A stretch of 20,546 bases of DNA. It comes from Thermoplasmatota archaeon. GTDB lineage: Archaea; Thermoplasmatota; Thermoplasmata; UBA10834. Position numbers and translations under genes: made by a program. How positions within the stretch are numbered: position 1 is the first letter of the stretch; every line of letters starts with the position of its first letter. The stretch covers positions 1 through 20,546 of the forward strand of contig JAJISI010000005.1 of assembly GCA_022848805.1 (NCBI GenBank), read 5' to 3'. Under the pieces are notes generated by a model, which made no database searches, was not told the DNA's origin, and saw only the letters and a list, made by a program, of their open reading frames with translations. Of the stretch, positions 1 through 7,794 are shown one piece after another.

Positions 1-2
1 GA

Positions 3-986
3 CAGTACGGCGCCAAGGTCATGGCGGACCTGTTCAACATCCCTGACAAGGCGTCGAGGGCGAAGCAGCTTGAGAAGATGGGTGTGGATTACATCTGCGT
101 GCACGTGGGCGTGGACGAGCAGATGGTCGGGGGGTCGCCGCTCGAGGACTTGGAGAAAGTTGTCGAGGCGGTGAACATACCCGTAGCCGCGGCTGGCGGA
201 ATCAACAGCGAGACAGCGGCAGAGGTCGTCCGGTCCGGTGCGTCGATAGTCATAGTCGGCGGGGCGGTCATCAAGGCCCGAGACGCCGCCGAGGCTTCCG
301 CGATGATCAGGAAGGCCATCGAAACGGGAGATGCAGTGCCTTCGGAGCGCTTCAAGAAGTACTCGCAGGAGGACCTGGCCGAGGCTTTCTCCAAGGTATC
401 CTCCCCCAACATCGCCGATGCCCAGCACAAGAAAGGTGCGATGAAGGGCATCGCCCCTAGGATACGGCACGGCACCGCGATGGTCGGAAGGGCTATCACG
501 GTGCAGACGGTCAACGGCGACTGGGCCAAATCCGTCGAGGCGATCGACCGGGCGCAGGTCGGTGACGTGGTCGTGATCGACGCGTGCGGAGGGGAGATCG
601 CAGTATGGGGCGAGCTGGCCTCCTGGAGCTGTAAGACGAAGGGGGTCGTCGGCGTGGTCATCGACGGCGCCGTCAGAGATGTCGACGCGATAGTCGAGAT
701 GGGTTTCCCGTGCTTCTCGAGACACATCGCGCCGAACGCCGGAGAGCCGAAGGGATACGGCGGGATCGGCCACGAGATCGTCTGCGGCGGAGTCTACGTG
801 AGAACCGGGGACTGGATCATAGGGGACGAGAGCGGTGTGGTCGTCGTGCCACAGGAGAACGCCGTCGAGGTGGCGAACCGCGCCGTGGACGTCTCGGAGA
901 GAGAGGAGCGGCTCAGAGAGGAGATCAAGCAAGGGGGCACGCTCTCGAGCATCCTGAGACTAGAGGATTGGGAGAAGATCGGCTGA
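3..986 (+). CDS. Bifunctional 3-hexulose-6-phosphate synthase / RraA-like protein (5' end outside window)
   Basis: The reading frame is open from the window edge, so the gene starts upstream; the ATG at 21 is internal. Codons 3-20 read QYGAKV straight into the family's conserved sequence. The first part (to about nt 335) is the C-terminal half of an HPS/KGPDC-type TIM barrel, with VDYICVHVGVDEQM and the phosphate-binding VAAAGGIN and IVIVGGAVI strands. HPS interconverts ribulose-5-phosphate plus formaldehyde with hexulose-6-phosphate, and in archaea lacking the pentose phosphate pathway it serves ribose synthesis. From about nt 355 an RraA-like domain follows, with the G-E-L ... DGAVRD motif (nt 609-680) that in this fold binds metal and substrate in class II aldolases. 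Such HPS-RraA fusions are common in archaea, often labelled 'ribonuclease regulator', but the role of the second domain is not established. The gene converges on htpX with a 12-nt gap. Confidence 0.9.
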   Translation, partial: QYGAKVMADLFNIPDKASRAKQLEKMGVDYICVHVGVDEQMVGGSPLEDLEKVVEAVNIPVAAAGGINSETAAEVVRSGASIVIVGGAVIKARDAAEASAMIRKAIETGDAVPSERFKKYSQEDLAEAFSKVSSPNIADAQHKKGAMKGIAPRIRHGTAMVGRAITVQTVNGDWAKSVEAIDRAQVGDVVVIDACGGEIAVWGELASWSCKTKGVVGVVIDGAVRDVDAIVEMGFPCFSRHIAPNAGEPKGYGGIGHEIVCGGVYVRTGDWIIGDESGVVVVPQENAVEVANRAVDVSEREERLREEIKQGGTLSSILRLEDWEKIG

Positions 987-998
987 GCCTACGACGAT

Positions 999-1907
999 TC
1001 AGCCTATGAGCCCCATCTCTTCCGCCAGCTCGTTCAGCTTCTCGATCCGCTTCTTCATCGGAGGGTGTGTCGTGAAAAGCTTGAGGAACCCACCCCCTCT
1101 GAAAGGGTTGACAATGAACATGCTTGCGCTGGCGGGGTTGCCTCTCCTCATAGGCCTGCGGATGTTCGCGTCCTCCAGCTTCTGAAGGGCCCTTGCCAGG
1201 GCCAGAGGGCGCTGGATCATCAACGCGCCGGCCCTGTCCGCCTTGTATTCCCTGTTCCTCGATATCGCCAACTGGATCAAGAGCGCGGCCAGCGGGGCGG
1301 TTATCGCGACCACGAGGAGGAGATACGGGTTGCCGCTGCCCCCCCTGCGGCCCAGGATCATGTTCCACCACAGCATGCGTGCGGCAAAGGATATCGCGCC
1401 TGCGATAGTGGCTGCGATGGTCATCACGAGTATGTCGCGGTTCTTCACGTGCGCCATCTCGTGCGCGAGTACTCCCTCCAGCTCATCATCGTTCAGCAGG
1501 AGCACCAACCCCTCGGTCGCGGCGACGACCGCGTTGTTCTTGTTCCTGCCAGTCGCGAACGCGTTGGGTGTCTTCGTCGGGACGACGGCTATCCTCGGCA
1601 TCGGCATGTCGCTCTTCATGCAGATGTATTTGACTATCTTGAAGAGGCGGGGCGCCTCCGATTCGGAGACGATCTTCGCCTTGTAGGACCAGAGCACTAT
1701 CTTCGAGCTGTAGAAGTAGCTGATTATGTTTATGACGGCTGCAAGGGCTAGGAATATCGCAGCACCCATCATCCAGTTGTCCATGAATTGTCCGCCGATC
1801 ACGTATCCGATGACCGTGAACAGCAGTATGAGTAGCGTGAACAGCCCGATCGTCCTCAATGTAGCGCCCACCAGTAATCCTCTCCCCGTTTCGTTCTTCG
1901 TCCGCAT
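999..1907 (-). CDS. htpX: HtpX-like membrane zinc metalloprotease (M48)
   Basis: This is an integral membrane endopeptidase of the M48 family, which degrades misfolded membrane proteins. Counting from an upstream GTG at 1916, residues 24-41 and 49-69 form two N-terminal TM helices. HEMAH at 152-156 is the HExxH zinc site, and EYKAD at 223-227 supplies the third ligand. A hydrophobic pair (about 163-180 and 198-218) lies between them. The C-terminal THPPMKKRIEKL is also typical of the family. The length of about 300 residues is normal. I place the start at the ATG at 1907, three codons after the GTG, because a TATA-like TTTCTTATCC about 24 nt upstream fits a leaderless transcript; the GTG at 1916 remains possible. 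It is divergent from the FAD oxidase gene and convergent with the HPS-RraA gene. Confidence 0.93.
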   Translation of the reverse strand: MRTKNETGRGLLVGATLRTIGLFTLLILLFTVIGYVIGGQFMDNWMMGAAIFLALAAVINIISYFYSSKIVLWSYKAKIVSESEAPRLFKIVKYICMKSDMPMPRIAVVPTKTPNAFATGRNKNNAVVAATEGLVLLLNDDELEGVLAHEMAHVKNRDILVMTIAATIAGAISFAARMLWWNMILGRRGGSGNPYLLLVVAITAPLAALLIQLAISRNREYKADRAGALMIQRPLALARALQKLEDANIRRPMRRGNPASASMFIVNPFRGGGFLKLFTTHPPMKKRIEKLNELAEEMGLIG

Positions 1908-1925
1908 ATATCCCACTGAACGGTC

Positions 1926-1936
1926 GGATAAGAAAC
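1926..1936 (-). promoter_or_regulatory. TATA-like box for htpX
   Basis: Read on the minus strand this is TTTCTTATCCG, centred about 24-25 nt upstream of the ATG at 1907. That is the usual TATA-to-start distance in archaea and suggests a leaderless mRNA. It is a single A/T-rich match and no transcript data support it. Confidence 0.4.
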
Positions 1937-2041
1937 TTTCGGCGTTGAAGCGGTGCGGGATGACGATAAACCGCCTGTCCCTCGGAGTCAGTGGACGGTG
2001 AAGGTGTAGGTTTTATTGGGGAAGACGGCTTACCGCATTCA

Positions 2042-2059
2042 GCGGGTTAGTATACCCGC
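2042..2059. promoter_or_regulatory. Inverted repeat overlapping the promoter of the FAD oxidase gene
   Basis: GCGGGT and ACCCGC are perfect 6-bp arms around a TAGTAT spacer. The spacer forms part of a TATA-like sequence (TTAGTATACC) about 30 nt upstream of the GTG at 2081. A second TATA candidate, GGTTTTATTGG, lies at about 2009-2019; if that one is used, the repeat falls at the transcript's 5' end. Either position suits a repressor operator. It could also be a chance repeat. Confidence 0.4.
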
Positions 2060-2080
2060 ACCACAATCGTTACAGAATAG

Positions 2081-3553
2081 GTGTTCGAGATGGAGACCTC
2101 TGATGATAAGCTCGAGAGAAGGCTGTACAGCCACGACCTTGCACCACTTCCGAAGGAGATGGACCTGATATTCAAGACCACCCCGGACCAGGTCGTGAGA
2201 CCGCAGTATTCGGAGGAGGTGGCACAGATGATGGCCAAGGCGGCCGCCACGAAGAAGCCGATCGTCCCCCGAGGGGCGGGCACTTGGGGCCTGGGAGGCG
2301 CGGTGCCGGTCCAGGGGGGATACGTCCTCGACATGACCGCCATGAACAAGATAATATCCATAGACGAGAAGAACCTCGTCGTCACGGTACAACCGGGAAT
2401 AACCTGGAAAGCCCTCGGGGACGCCCTAGACGCGAAGGGGCTCTTCCTTCCGTGCTATCCGAGCAGCGCTCCCTCCGCCACCCTCGGCGGGTGGATAGGC
2501 ACCGGGGGGACGGGCATAGGTGCATACAAGTACGGCACAGCGGGAGACCTCATAAGGGACATGGAGGTCGTGTTGCCGATAGGGAGGACCATACACACGG
2601 GTGACAAGTACGTACCCGCGTGCGGTGGCGGGCCGAACCTGAACTGGCTGTTCGTCGGCTCCGAGGGGATACTCGGAGTGATAACGGAGGTGACGCTCAG
2701 TGTGCTGCCGAAGCCGGAAGTGCTGAGGGCGACCGCATACTCGTTCGACGACCTGTCACAGCTGACTCCCGCACTGCGCAAGCTCGTCAGGAGCGATGTC
2801 GAGCCGATGCACATCATGTACGGTGACAAGGTCCACTTCGAGTATCTCAGGGCGGTAGGCAAGGACGCGCCCGATGTGGGCTGCATGGTCACATGCGCGC
2901 TCACTGGATCGAAGGACGCCGTCGACCTCGAGGAGAAGAGCCTAGACGAGATCATGACTTCGTCGGGTGCGAAGAAGATGCCTTCCGAGGTCGCGGAGCA
3001 CGAGTGGTCCGAGCGGAGCTACGAGTTCAGGGTCAGGGAGATGGGCGCCGGAGCCATCCCAGGGGAGATACTCGTCCCTATAGAATCGTTCGAGAAGGTC
3101 CTGGCGGAGACGAGGGCGCTCGTGAAGAAGATGAAGCTCAAAGGACCAGTCATAGGGACGGTGGCGGACAGGAACACCGTCATGCTCATGCCCTATTATC
3201 TCACGGACGATCACAACTTCTTCCGCACGACCCTGGCGATGGGCTTCGGAAAGAAACTCGGAGACATCGCATTCGAGAACGGCGGGAGACCGGTCGGCCT
3301 CGGCCTGTTCTTCGCGGGGAACCTCAACCGTTACCGCGGCAAGGAGGGTGCGGAGCTCATCCGTAGGATCAAGACACTCATGGACCCCTACGACATCATG
3401 AACCCTGGCAAGGTCGTCGAGACGGGGACGCGCTTCGGCATATCGCTGCCCGCGGTCTTAATGAACTTCGGGATGAACATGATGGCAGGCATGAAAGGGC
3501 TCATGCCGAGGGACAAGATAGGCGACAAGGAGCTCGCGAAGCTGAGGAAGTGA
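2081..3553 (+). CDS. FAD-linked oxidase, GlcD / D-lactate dehydrogenase type
   Basis: This is a flavoprotein of the glycolate oxidase subunit D, D-lactate dehydrogenase and alkyl-DHAP synthase superfamily; it would oxidise a 2-hydroxy acid or similar substrate. The FAD-binding PCMH domain spans about residues 35-215, with PRGAGTWGLGGA (63-74) and a glycine-rich GGWIGTGGTGIG stretch (136-147) followed by KYGTAGD. The family signature FVGSEGILGVITEVTL is at 191-206. The C-terminal FAD-oxidase domain ends with DPYDIMNPGKV, followed by a hydrophobic, methionine-rich tail of about 45 residues. There is no fused ferredoxin or Fe-S domain, and no GlcE/GlcF partner lies nearby. The GTG at 2081 opens the frame; the ATG at 2090 is an equally good start. 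The substrate cannot be told from sequence. Confidence 0.88.
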   Translation: MFEMETSDDKLERRLYSHDLAPLPKEMDLIFKTTPDQVVRPQYSEEVAQMMAKAAATKKPIVPRGAGTWGLGGAVPVQGGYVLDMTAMNKIISIDEKNLVVTVQPGITWKALGDALDAKGLFLPCYPSSAPSATLGGWIGTGGTGIGAYKYGTAGDLIRDMEVVLPIGRTIHTGDKYVPACGGGPNLNWLFVGSEGILGVITEVTLSVLPKPEVLRATAYSFDDLSQLTPALRKLVRSDVEPMHIMYGDKVHFEYLRAVGKDAPDVGCMVTCALTGSKDAVDLEEKSLDEIMTSSGAKKMPSEVAEHEWSERSYEFRVREMGAGAIPGEILVPIESFEKVLAETRALVKKMKLKGPVIGTVADRNTVMLMPYYLTDDHNFFRTTLAMGFGKKLGDIAFENGGRPVGLGLFFAGNLNRYRGKEGAELIRRIKTLMDPYDIMNPGKVVETGTRFGISLPAVLMNFGMNMMAGMKGLMPRDKIGDKELAKLRK

Positions 3554-3562
3554 GCCCGACAC

Positions 3563-4174
3563 CTACAGCGCGCCGGAGGCCGGGTAGACGCGTTTCACAT
3601 ACCATGCAAGTAGAATGCCTACCGTCCCGCCGACGATGACCTGGATCACGTTGCCGGGGGCTTCCGCGAGTGCGGCTCCCCAGCCGACGTCCAGGAGATA
3701 TACTTCGCACAGCAGGTATGTGACCACCATGCACGAGCCTCCTGCAGCGACGCCGAGCACCTTCGCAAGCTTGCTGCCGCCGTTGAGGCGGCCTATGATG
3801 CCAGCGACGAGGCCCTCCGAGCCCTTGGCCAGAAATGTGTACGGCGCGAAGAATCCAGCTCCAAGCAGAACATCGGCAACGGCGGACCCTACGCCCCCGC
3901 AGATCGCGCCTGCGCGCCAGCCGAACGCGAATGCGCAGAAGAACACCATGGAGTCGCCCATGTTGAAATAACCCTTCGTGGGTGCGAAGTAGATGAACGT
4001 CGCGAACGTGACGGCGGCCGTCAGGGCCGTGAGCACGCCGTACCGGGCAACGATGATCGGAGGAACGAATCCTGCGCCGTCCGGCTGGTCGAGTTCGTCG
4101 TCCAGGATCTCCTCGTTCTCCGTACCAGATGCCATGGTCCTCGACCAGCGGAGACTGGGCGCCCTACTTAACAT
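3563..4174 (-). CDS. ECF transporter S component (substrate-binding membrane subunit)
   Basis: This is the last gene of an ECF operon. After an acidic N-terminal stretch (about residues 18-33) come about five to six hydrophobic segments. The block FNMGDSMVFFCAFAFGWRAG (70-89), followed by GGVGSAVADVLLG and APYTFLAKGSEGLVAG, is typical of the PF07155 (formerly DUF1393) type of S component, which captures a vitamin or other micronutrient. The substrate is not evident, and I see no riboswitch or linked biosynthetic gene to suggest one. Two starts are possible. The ATG at 4174 lies 7 nt after the ecfT stop, with GAAGG upstream. The ATG at 4135 has GAGG just upstream and could be served by a TATA-like CCTATATGA at 4182-4190. 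It converges on the oxidase gene with a 9-nt gap. Confidence 0.85.
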   Translation of the reverse strand: MLSRAPSLRWSRTMASGTENEEILDDELDQPDGAGFVPPIIVARYGVLTALTAAVTFATFIYFAPTKGYFNMGDSMVFFCAFAFGWRAGAICGGVGSAVADVLLGAGFFAPYTFLAKGSEGLVAGIIGRLNGGSKLAKVLGVAAGGSCMVVTYLLCEVYLLDVGWGAALAEAPGNVIQVIVGGTVGILLAWYVKRVYPASGAL

Positions 4175-4181
4175 CTAGCCT

Positions 4182-4970
4182 TCATATAGGTATAGAGAAG
4201 GCGTACTTCGCTATGGCTGGAACGATGAACATGGCGAGCGCCGCCACCAGCGCCACGTAGTCCGAAGGGCGCATATTGAGTTCCCTGAGATATGTCCTGT
4301 TTCTGCGCGCGCCGTAGGCTCTCGACTGCAGAGCCAGCGCGAGCATATCCGCGGTCTTCAGCGCCGAGACGATCGCGGGGCCGAGCACGGCCACGTACTT
4401 CCGCGCACGTACGAAGATGTTCCCCTTCTCGAACTCCATGCCGCGCGACCGCTGCGCGTCAATGATCGAGTCCATCACGGTTCCGAACGTCGGGAAGTAT
4501 CTCAGGGCGATTGCCAGAGCCAGGCCGAAATCGAATCGCAGGCCCAGCTTCACCAGGCCCCGCACGAGATCCCGCTGAGAGGTCGTGAATATCAGTATGT
4601 ACCATACTGTTGCGAGGCATCCTACGCGAGCGGCAGACGCCAATCCCCGCCATATACCTGGCTCAGTGATGACCACCGGCCCCAACCGAATCAGGACAGG
4701 AGTGCCAGACGGGTCGAACAGTGGCCATAGGATCGCTATCAGCGCCATGAACCTCAACACGAACTTCATCGCGAACGTGGTCTTCCTGTAACTCGACCTG
4801 GCGAGCAGGAGCAGGACGAAGATGAATGTGAGCAGTACGAGCAGGTAAGTCAGGGCGGACATGATGATGGCGAGGAGGCTGAGCATGAGCACGGATGCCA
4901 TCTTCACGCGCGGGTCAAGCCTGTGCAGGAATGTGTCCGCCTCAGTATACAAGTCCTCGAACCTCGTCAT
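4182..4970 (-). CDS. ecfT: ECF transporter transmembrane coupling protein EcfT
   Basis: This is the energy-coupling membrane subunit linking the two ATPases to the S component. It begins with the conserved LDPRVK (18-23), followed by hydrophobic segments at about 26-57, 68-85, 112-130 and 238-258. Two cytoplasmic coupling motifs are clear: AQRSRG at 172-177 and LQSRAYG at 214-220. These are the two arginine-containing motifs that dock into the ATPase grooves. At 262 residues it is full length. The start overlaps the stop of the upstream ATPase by 4 nt (ATGA), so translation is probably coupled. Confidence 0.93.
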   Translation of the reverse strand: MTRFEDLYTEADTFLHRLDPRVKMASVLMLSLLAIIMSALTYLLVLLTFIFVLLLLARSSYRKTTFAMKFVLRFMALIAILWPLFDPSGTPVLIRLGPVVITEPGIWRGLASAARVGCLATVWYILIFTTSQRDLVRGLVKLGLRFDFGLALAIALRYFPTFGTVMDSIIDAQRSRGMEFEKGNIFVRARKYVAVLGPAIVSALKTADMLALALQSRAYGARRNRTYLRELNMRPSDYVALVAALAMFIVPAIAKYAFSIPI

Positions 4971-5824
4971 TGCTGCTCACCCCGAACGCGCACCAGCTGC
5001 TCCACCAGCTGAAGAGGCGTGGTCGCCCCCTCCGTAAGGAGCCCCTGAGCCTGCAACCTCTGAGCCAGGACGGTTATCGGGGGGGCGAGGAGCTTGCACC
5101 TCTTCAACCGGTCAGGGTCGGAGAACGCTTCCTCGACGCCGGCATCGAACGCGATGCGCCCTTCGGACATTACGATCACGCGGTCCATGTGCTGAGCGAC
5201 CAGCCGCATATCGTGCGTGATCAGCACGATGGTCATACCCTCGGAACGCAGGACGCCCAATGTGGCCATGAGCTGTGCGGACTCCACTGAGTCCAAGCCG
5301 GTAGTCGGCTCGTCGAGGACGAGCACTCTGGGAGAGGTCGCAAGTACGGAGGCGATCGCAACCTTTCTCCTGTCACCGAGGCTCAGTGAGACCGGCGATT
5401 GCTCCCGCAGGTGGCTTATGCCCATCAGCTTCAACGCGCGCTCCGCGAGCGCGGACTCGTCGTCATGCCCGAATCCCATATTCTTCGGTCCGAAGCGGAC
5501 CTCCTCCGAGACTGATGTGCAGAACAGCTGATAGTCTGGGTTCTGAAAAACGTAGCCGACGGTCCTAGCTAGCGTCGCAACACTCGTCGTGCTGGTCTCT
5601 TCCCCCCCGATGAGAACCTTCCCCGATGACGGTTTCAGGAGCCCGTTGAGGTGCTTCGCGAGCGTCGTCTTGCCGGAGCCGTTCCCGCCGACGATGGCCA
5701 CGTTCTCACCCCTAGCTACATTCAACGATACCCCTCTGAGTGCCTCGACGCCGCCCTCGTACGAGAACCTAGCATTCTGCAAGGAGATAATCGGCGGACT
5801 CTGAGCGGCGATGCTGACATTCAC
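4967..5824 (-). CDS. ECF transporter ATPase subunit with LSLGD signature
   Basis: This is one of two ABC-type ATPases of the ECF module. Walker A GGNGSGKT is at 46-53, the Q-loop glutamine in YVFQNPDYQLF at 94, Walker B VLVLDEP with the D-loop TTGLD at 167-178, and the switch histidine in LITHD at 204. The signature motif reads LSLGDRRKVAIA (147-158), so the first glycine of LSGGQ is replaced by leucine. This ATPase therefore brings intact Walker and switch residues but a variant signature. A family-specific C-terminal extension of about 60 residues follows. The ATG at 5824 overlaps the stop of the upstream ATPase by 4 nt and the gene is itself overlapped by ecfT, so the set forms one operon. 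Confidence 0.93.
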   Translation of the reverse strand: MNVSIAAQSPPIISLQNARFSYEGGVEALRGVSLNVARGENVAIVGGNGSGKTTLAKHLNGLLKPSSGKVLIGGEETSTTSVATLARTVGYVFQNPDYQLFCTSVSEEVRFGPKNMGFGHDDESALAERALKLMGISHLREQSPVSLSLGDRRKVAIASVLATSPRVLVLDEPTTGLDSVESAQLMATLGVLRSEGMTIVLITHDMRLVAQHMDRVIVMSEGRIAFDAGVEEAFSDPDRLKRCKLLAPPITVLAQRLQAQGLLTEGATTPLQLVEQLVRVRGEQQ

Positions 5825-6690
5825 GGAGCATCGCTCCCTGTGGCTCGAACCAAGTCCGCGATCTCCTTCTCCGCGTCATCCGTCGTGAAGAATGGGCGCG
5901 TCTTGCCCGGGAACCTGTCCGCCAAGAGCGAGCTCAGGTGGGCGATCTGGGGGGGCGACACCCCCGCAGCAACCACCTCGTCGATGCCCGATAGGACGGC
6001 GTTCGGGGCTCCGTCGGCCACCACCCTACCGTTGCGAAGGAGGATCATGCGGTCGCACAGCTCCGCCATCTCCTCCGCGTCCCGCTCCGCGATGAGGATA
6101 GTCATACCATATCTCTCGCGAAGGTCGCGTAGGAGCGCATACAGGTCCACCCTTCCAGTGGGGTCTAAAGCGTATGCCGGTTCGTCCAGGACGAGCAGTC
6201 GCGGGCGCATGGACAGGGCGGCTGCAATGGCCAGCCTCTGCTTCTCGCCTCCCGACAGGTTGGACGGCGAGCGAGCGTTGTACCCGGTCAGCCCGACGGC
6301 CTCGAGAGCCCATTCGACCCTGGCGATAATCTCGGCCCTTGGAATCGCCACGTTCTCCGGTCCGAACGCCACCTCTTCCTCGACACTCATACAGAACAGC
6401 TGGTTTTCCGGTTCCTGGAAAACCATTCCGACCATCGTAGCGAGCCTGGCGACCGAGGTCCTATTGGCATCTCGCCCCAGAACTTCCACCTTTCCATCGA
6501 TCTGTGCAGGGGTCGATTTGGGCACGAGACCGTTCAGAAGCCTGCAGAAGGTGGATTTGCCGGCGTTGTTGGATCCGAGCAGAAGGACTATCTCGCCTTC
6601 ATCTGCCCCGATAGAAACATCGTTCAAGGCCGGGAAGTCCGAGCCCTGGTACGTCACCGTGGTCTTAGTCAGCTCGAACGCGCGCATCAT
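5821..6690 (-). CDS. ECF transporter ATPase subunit with variant switch region
   Basis: This is the first gene of the ECF operon. Walker A GSNNAGKS is at 39-46, the Q-loop in VFQEPENQLF at 90-99, signature LSGGEKQR at 145-152, and Walker B LLVLDEP with PAYALD at 165-176. The usual switch histidine after Walker B is replaced: the sequence is LIAERDAEEM, with Arg203 at the expected place. The signature is intact, so this subunit complements the other ATPase, whose signature is altered. The start is an ATG-ATG pair at 6690/6687 with AAGGAT upstream. A TATA box (6729-6735) lies about 42 nt upstream, giving a leader of roughly 16 nt. Confidence 0.92.
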   Translation of the reverse strand: MMRAFELTKTTVTYQGSDFPALNDVSIGADEGEIVLLLGSNNAGKSTFCRLLNGLVPKSTPAQIDGKVEVLGRDANRTSVARLATMVGMVFQEPENQLFCMSVEEEVAFGPENVAIPRAEIIARVEWALEAVGLTGYNARSPSNLSGGEKQRLAIAAALSMRPRLLVLDEPAYALDPTGRVDLYALLRDLRERYGMTILIAERDAEEMAELCDRMILLRNGRVVADGAPNAVLSGIDEVVAAGVSPPQIAHLSSLLADRFPGKTRPFFTTDDAEKEIADLVRATGSDAP

Positions 6691-6728
6691 GTATCCTTCC
6701 CTGGGCGGCGCTCAATCGGAAGTGTCTG

Positions 6729-6742
6729 TATAAAGCTTTTAC
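6729..6742 (-). promoter_or_regulatory. BRE/TATA promoter of the ECF operon
   Basis: On the minus strand the sequence is GTAAAAGCTTTATA, a purine-rich BRE-like segment followed by the TATA box. Its distance to the ATG at 6690 leaves room for a short leader with a weak Shine-Dalgarno. The 94-nt gap after the preceding gene supports a separate promoter for the operon. Confidence 0.55.
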
Positions 6743-6784
6743 CAGATGTATCGGCTAGGACCACGATCTGTAGCCGTGCCATGG

Positions 6785-7669
6785 TCAGGTAGGTACGAAC
6801 CGCGCCTTCGGGCCCTTGCCTATGACGCGTATCCTGCCCTTCTTCGAGAGGGATGCGAGCGCCTTGGAGAGCTGCTCCTCGGGCAACCTGGTCGCCCTGA
6901 GGACCTGCCCACGCGTTGTACCGTTCGGAGAAAGAGCGCTGTAGACCCGGTCCTCGGCCTCCTCGTCGTCTTCCGCCGGAAGGGTCCTTAGCTTCTTCTT
7001 GACAGGGGGTGGCGCAGGCGGTGGGACAAGCACATACTTCTCCCCTTCCCCGGAGCCTGTGAGGGTCGCGCTCCCAGATGATATCAGGCGTCCGAGTGAC
7101 AGAGTGACCTGCTCTTTCGAGTGACCTGTGGCCGTGGCGAGGGCCGCGATCGTCTTACCCACCTCGTTGAGGAGTGCCAGCACCTCACCATCGAGTTGAA
7201 TATCAGGCGGGTGCTTGTCCCTCACCACGGACATGCTGTTCAGGTGGGTTCTGAGGAACTCCTTGCTAGCCTCCTTGAAAAGGGTCATATCCGCATCCAG
7301 CACCTCTTCCAGTTCTGAGACGTCCAACCCCATCTCCCGCCACCGGTCTAGCTTCTGCATATAGACGGCCTTCTTCATATCAGCGGGTTTGAGGCCATCC
7401 AACGAGGAGACCGAACGCGTCGAGGCGTCGGCCTCCATGGGCTTACTGGGTTCTGCTTGAGTCGTGACGGTGTATCTGACTCTTGAACCTTTGAGGGCTT
7501 TGTGGATCGTATCGAGTTTGTCGAACAATCGCTCGTCCGGGGTGAGCTCCAACTCGAAATCGAAATCGCCGACGAGGGGGAGCGCGCCGACCCGCTTCAT
7601 GCGTTCGACGATGCGCTTGGGAGGTTCGCCCTCGCTGCTGAGAATGAGCTTCACGTAGATCTTGTTCAT
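6785..7669 (-). CDS. Uncharacterised protein with two winged-helix-like domains
   Basis: I do not recognise a named family. The protein (294 residues from this start) has three parts. An N-terminal domain of about 70 residues (beginning MNKIYVKLIL, with GALPLVGDFDFELEL) has an alternating strand-helix pattern suggesting a ferredoxin-like fold. A helix-turn-helix-like region spans about 158-216, followed by a proline-rich linker (PPPAPPPVKKK). A C-terminal winged-helix-like domain spans about 236-294 (RVYSALSPNGTTRGQVLRAT). It could be a DNA-binding regulator, but no target is visible. The ATG at 7669 is chosen over an in-frame ATG at 7744: a TATA-like element at 7706-7716 and AGGTAGAG just upstream fit 7669. 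It is divergent from priS. Confidence 0.7.
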   Translation of the reverse strand: MNKIYVKLILSSEGEPPKRIVERMKRVGALPLVGDFDFELELTPDERLFDKLDTIHKALKGSRVRYTVTTQAEPSKPMEADASTRSVSSLDGLKPADMKKAVYMQKLDRWREMGLDVSELEEVLDADMTLFKEASKEFLRTHLNSMSVVRDKHPPDIQLDGEVLALLNEVGKTIAALATATGHSKEQVTLSLGRLISSGSATLTGSGEGEKYVLVPPPAPPPVKKKLRTLPAEDDEEAEDRVYSALSPNGTTRGQVLRATRLPEEQLSKALASLSKKGRIRVIGKGPKARFVPT

Positions 7670-7705
7670 ACGCTCTACCTGGTGGGCCGTTGGATGGCGC
7701 TGCGA

Positions 7706-7716
7706 CCATTTTATGG
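7706..7716 (-). promoter_or_regulatory. TATA-like box for the winged-helix protein gene
   Basis: On the minus strand this reads CCATAAAATGG, centred about 42 nt before the ATG at 7669. The element is symmetric at its ends. It lies downstream of the alternative ATG at 7744 and so argues against that start. Confidence 0.4.
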
Positions 7717-7760
7717 TTTCTGACGTGCGCTCAGAATGCAGCAAGATTGTAGATGGCAGC

Positions 7761-7770
7761 TTAATATATG
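7761..7770 (+). promoter_or_regulatory. TATA box of priS
   Basis: TTAATATATG lies about 30 nt before the ATG at 7795, so the priS transcript would be nearly leaderless. It covers the upstream in-frame ATG at 7768, which therefore cannot be the usual start. Confidence 0.55.
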
Positions 7771-7794
7771 CGTCAGTGGGATAACGCAGCCGAG

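Noticed and set aside
5651..6733. 360-codon open frame on the plus strand
   Set aside because: It lies opposite both ECF ATPase genes, whose motifs are complete. Its translation is rich in Ser, Arg and Pro without a family pattern, as expected of a shadow frame in G+C-rich DNA.
7768..7794. Upstream ATG as the priS start
   Set aside because: The TATA box TTAATATATG overlaps this ATG, so it would not be transcribed from that promoter.
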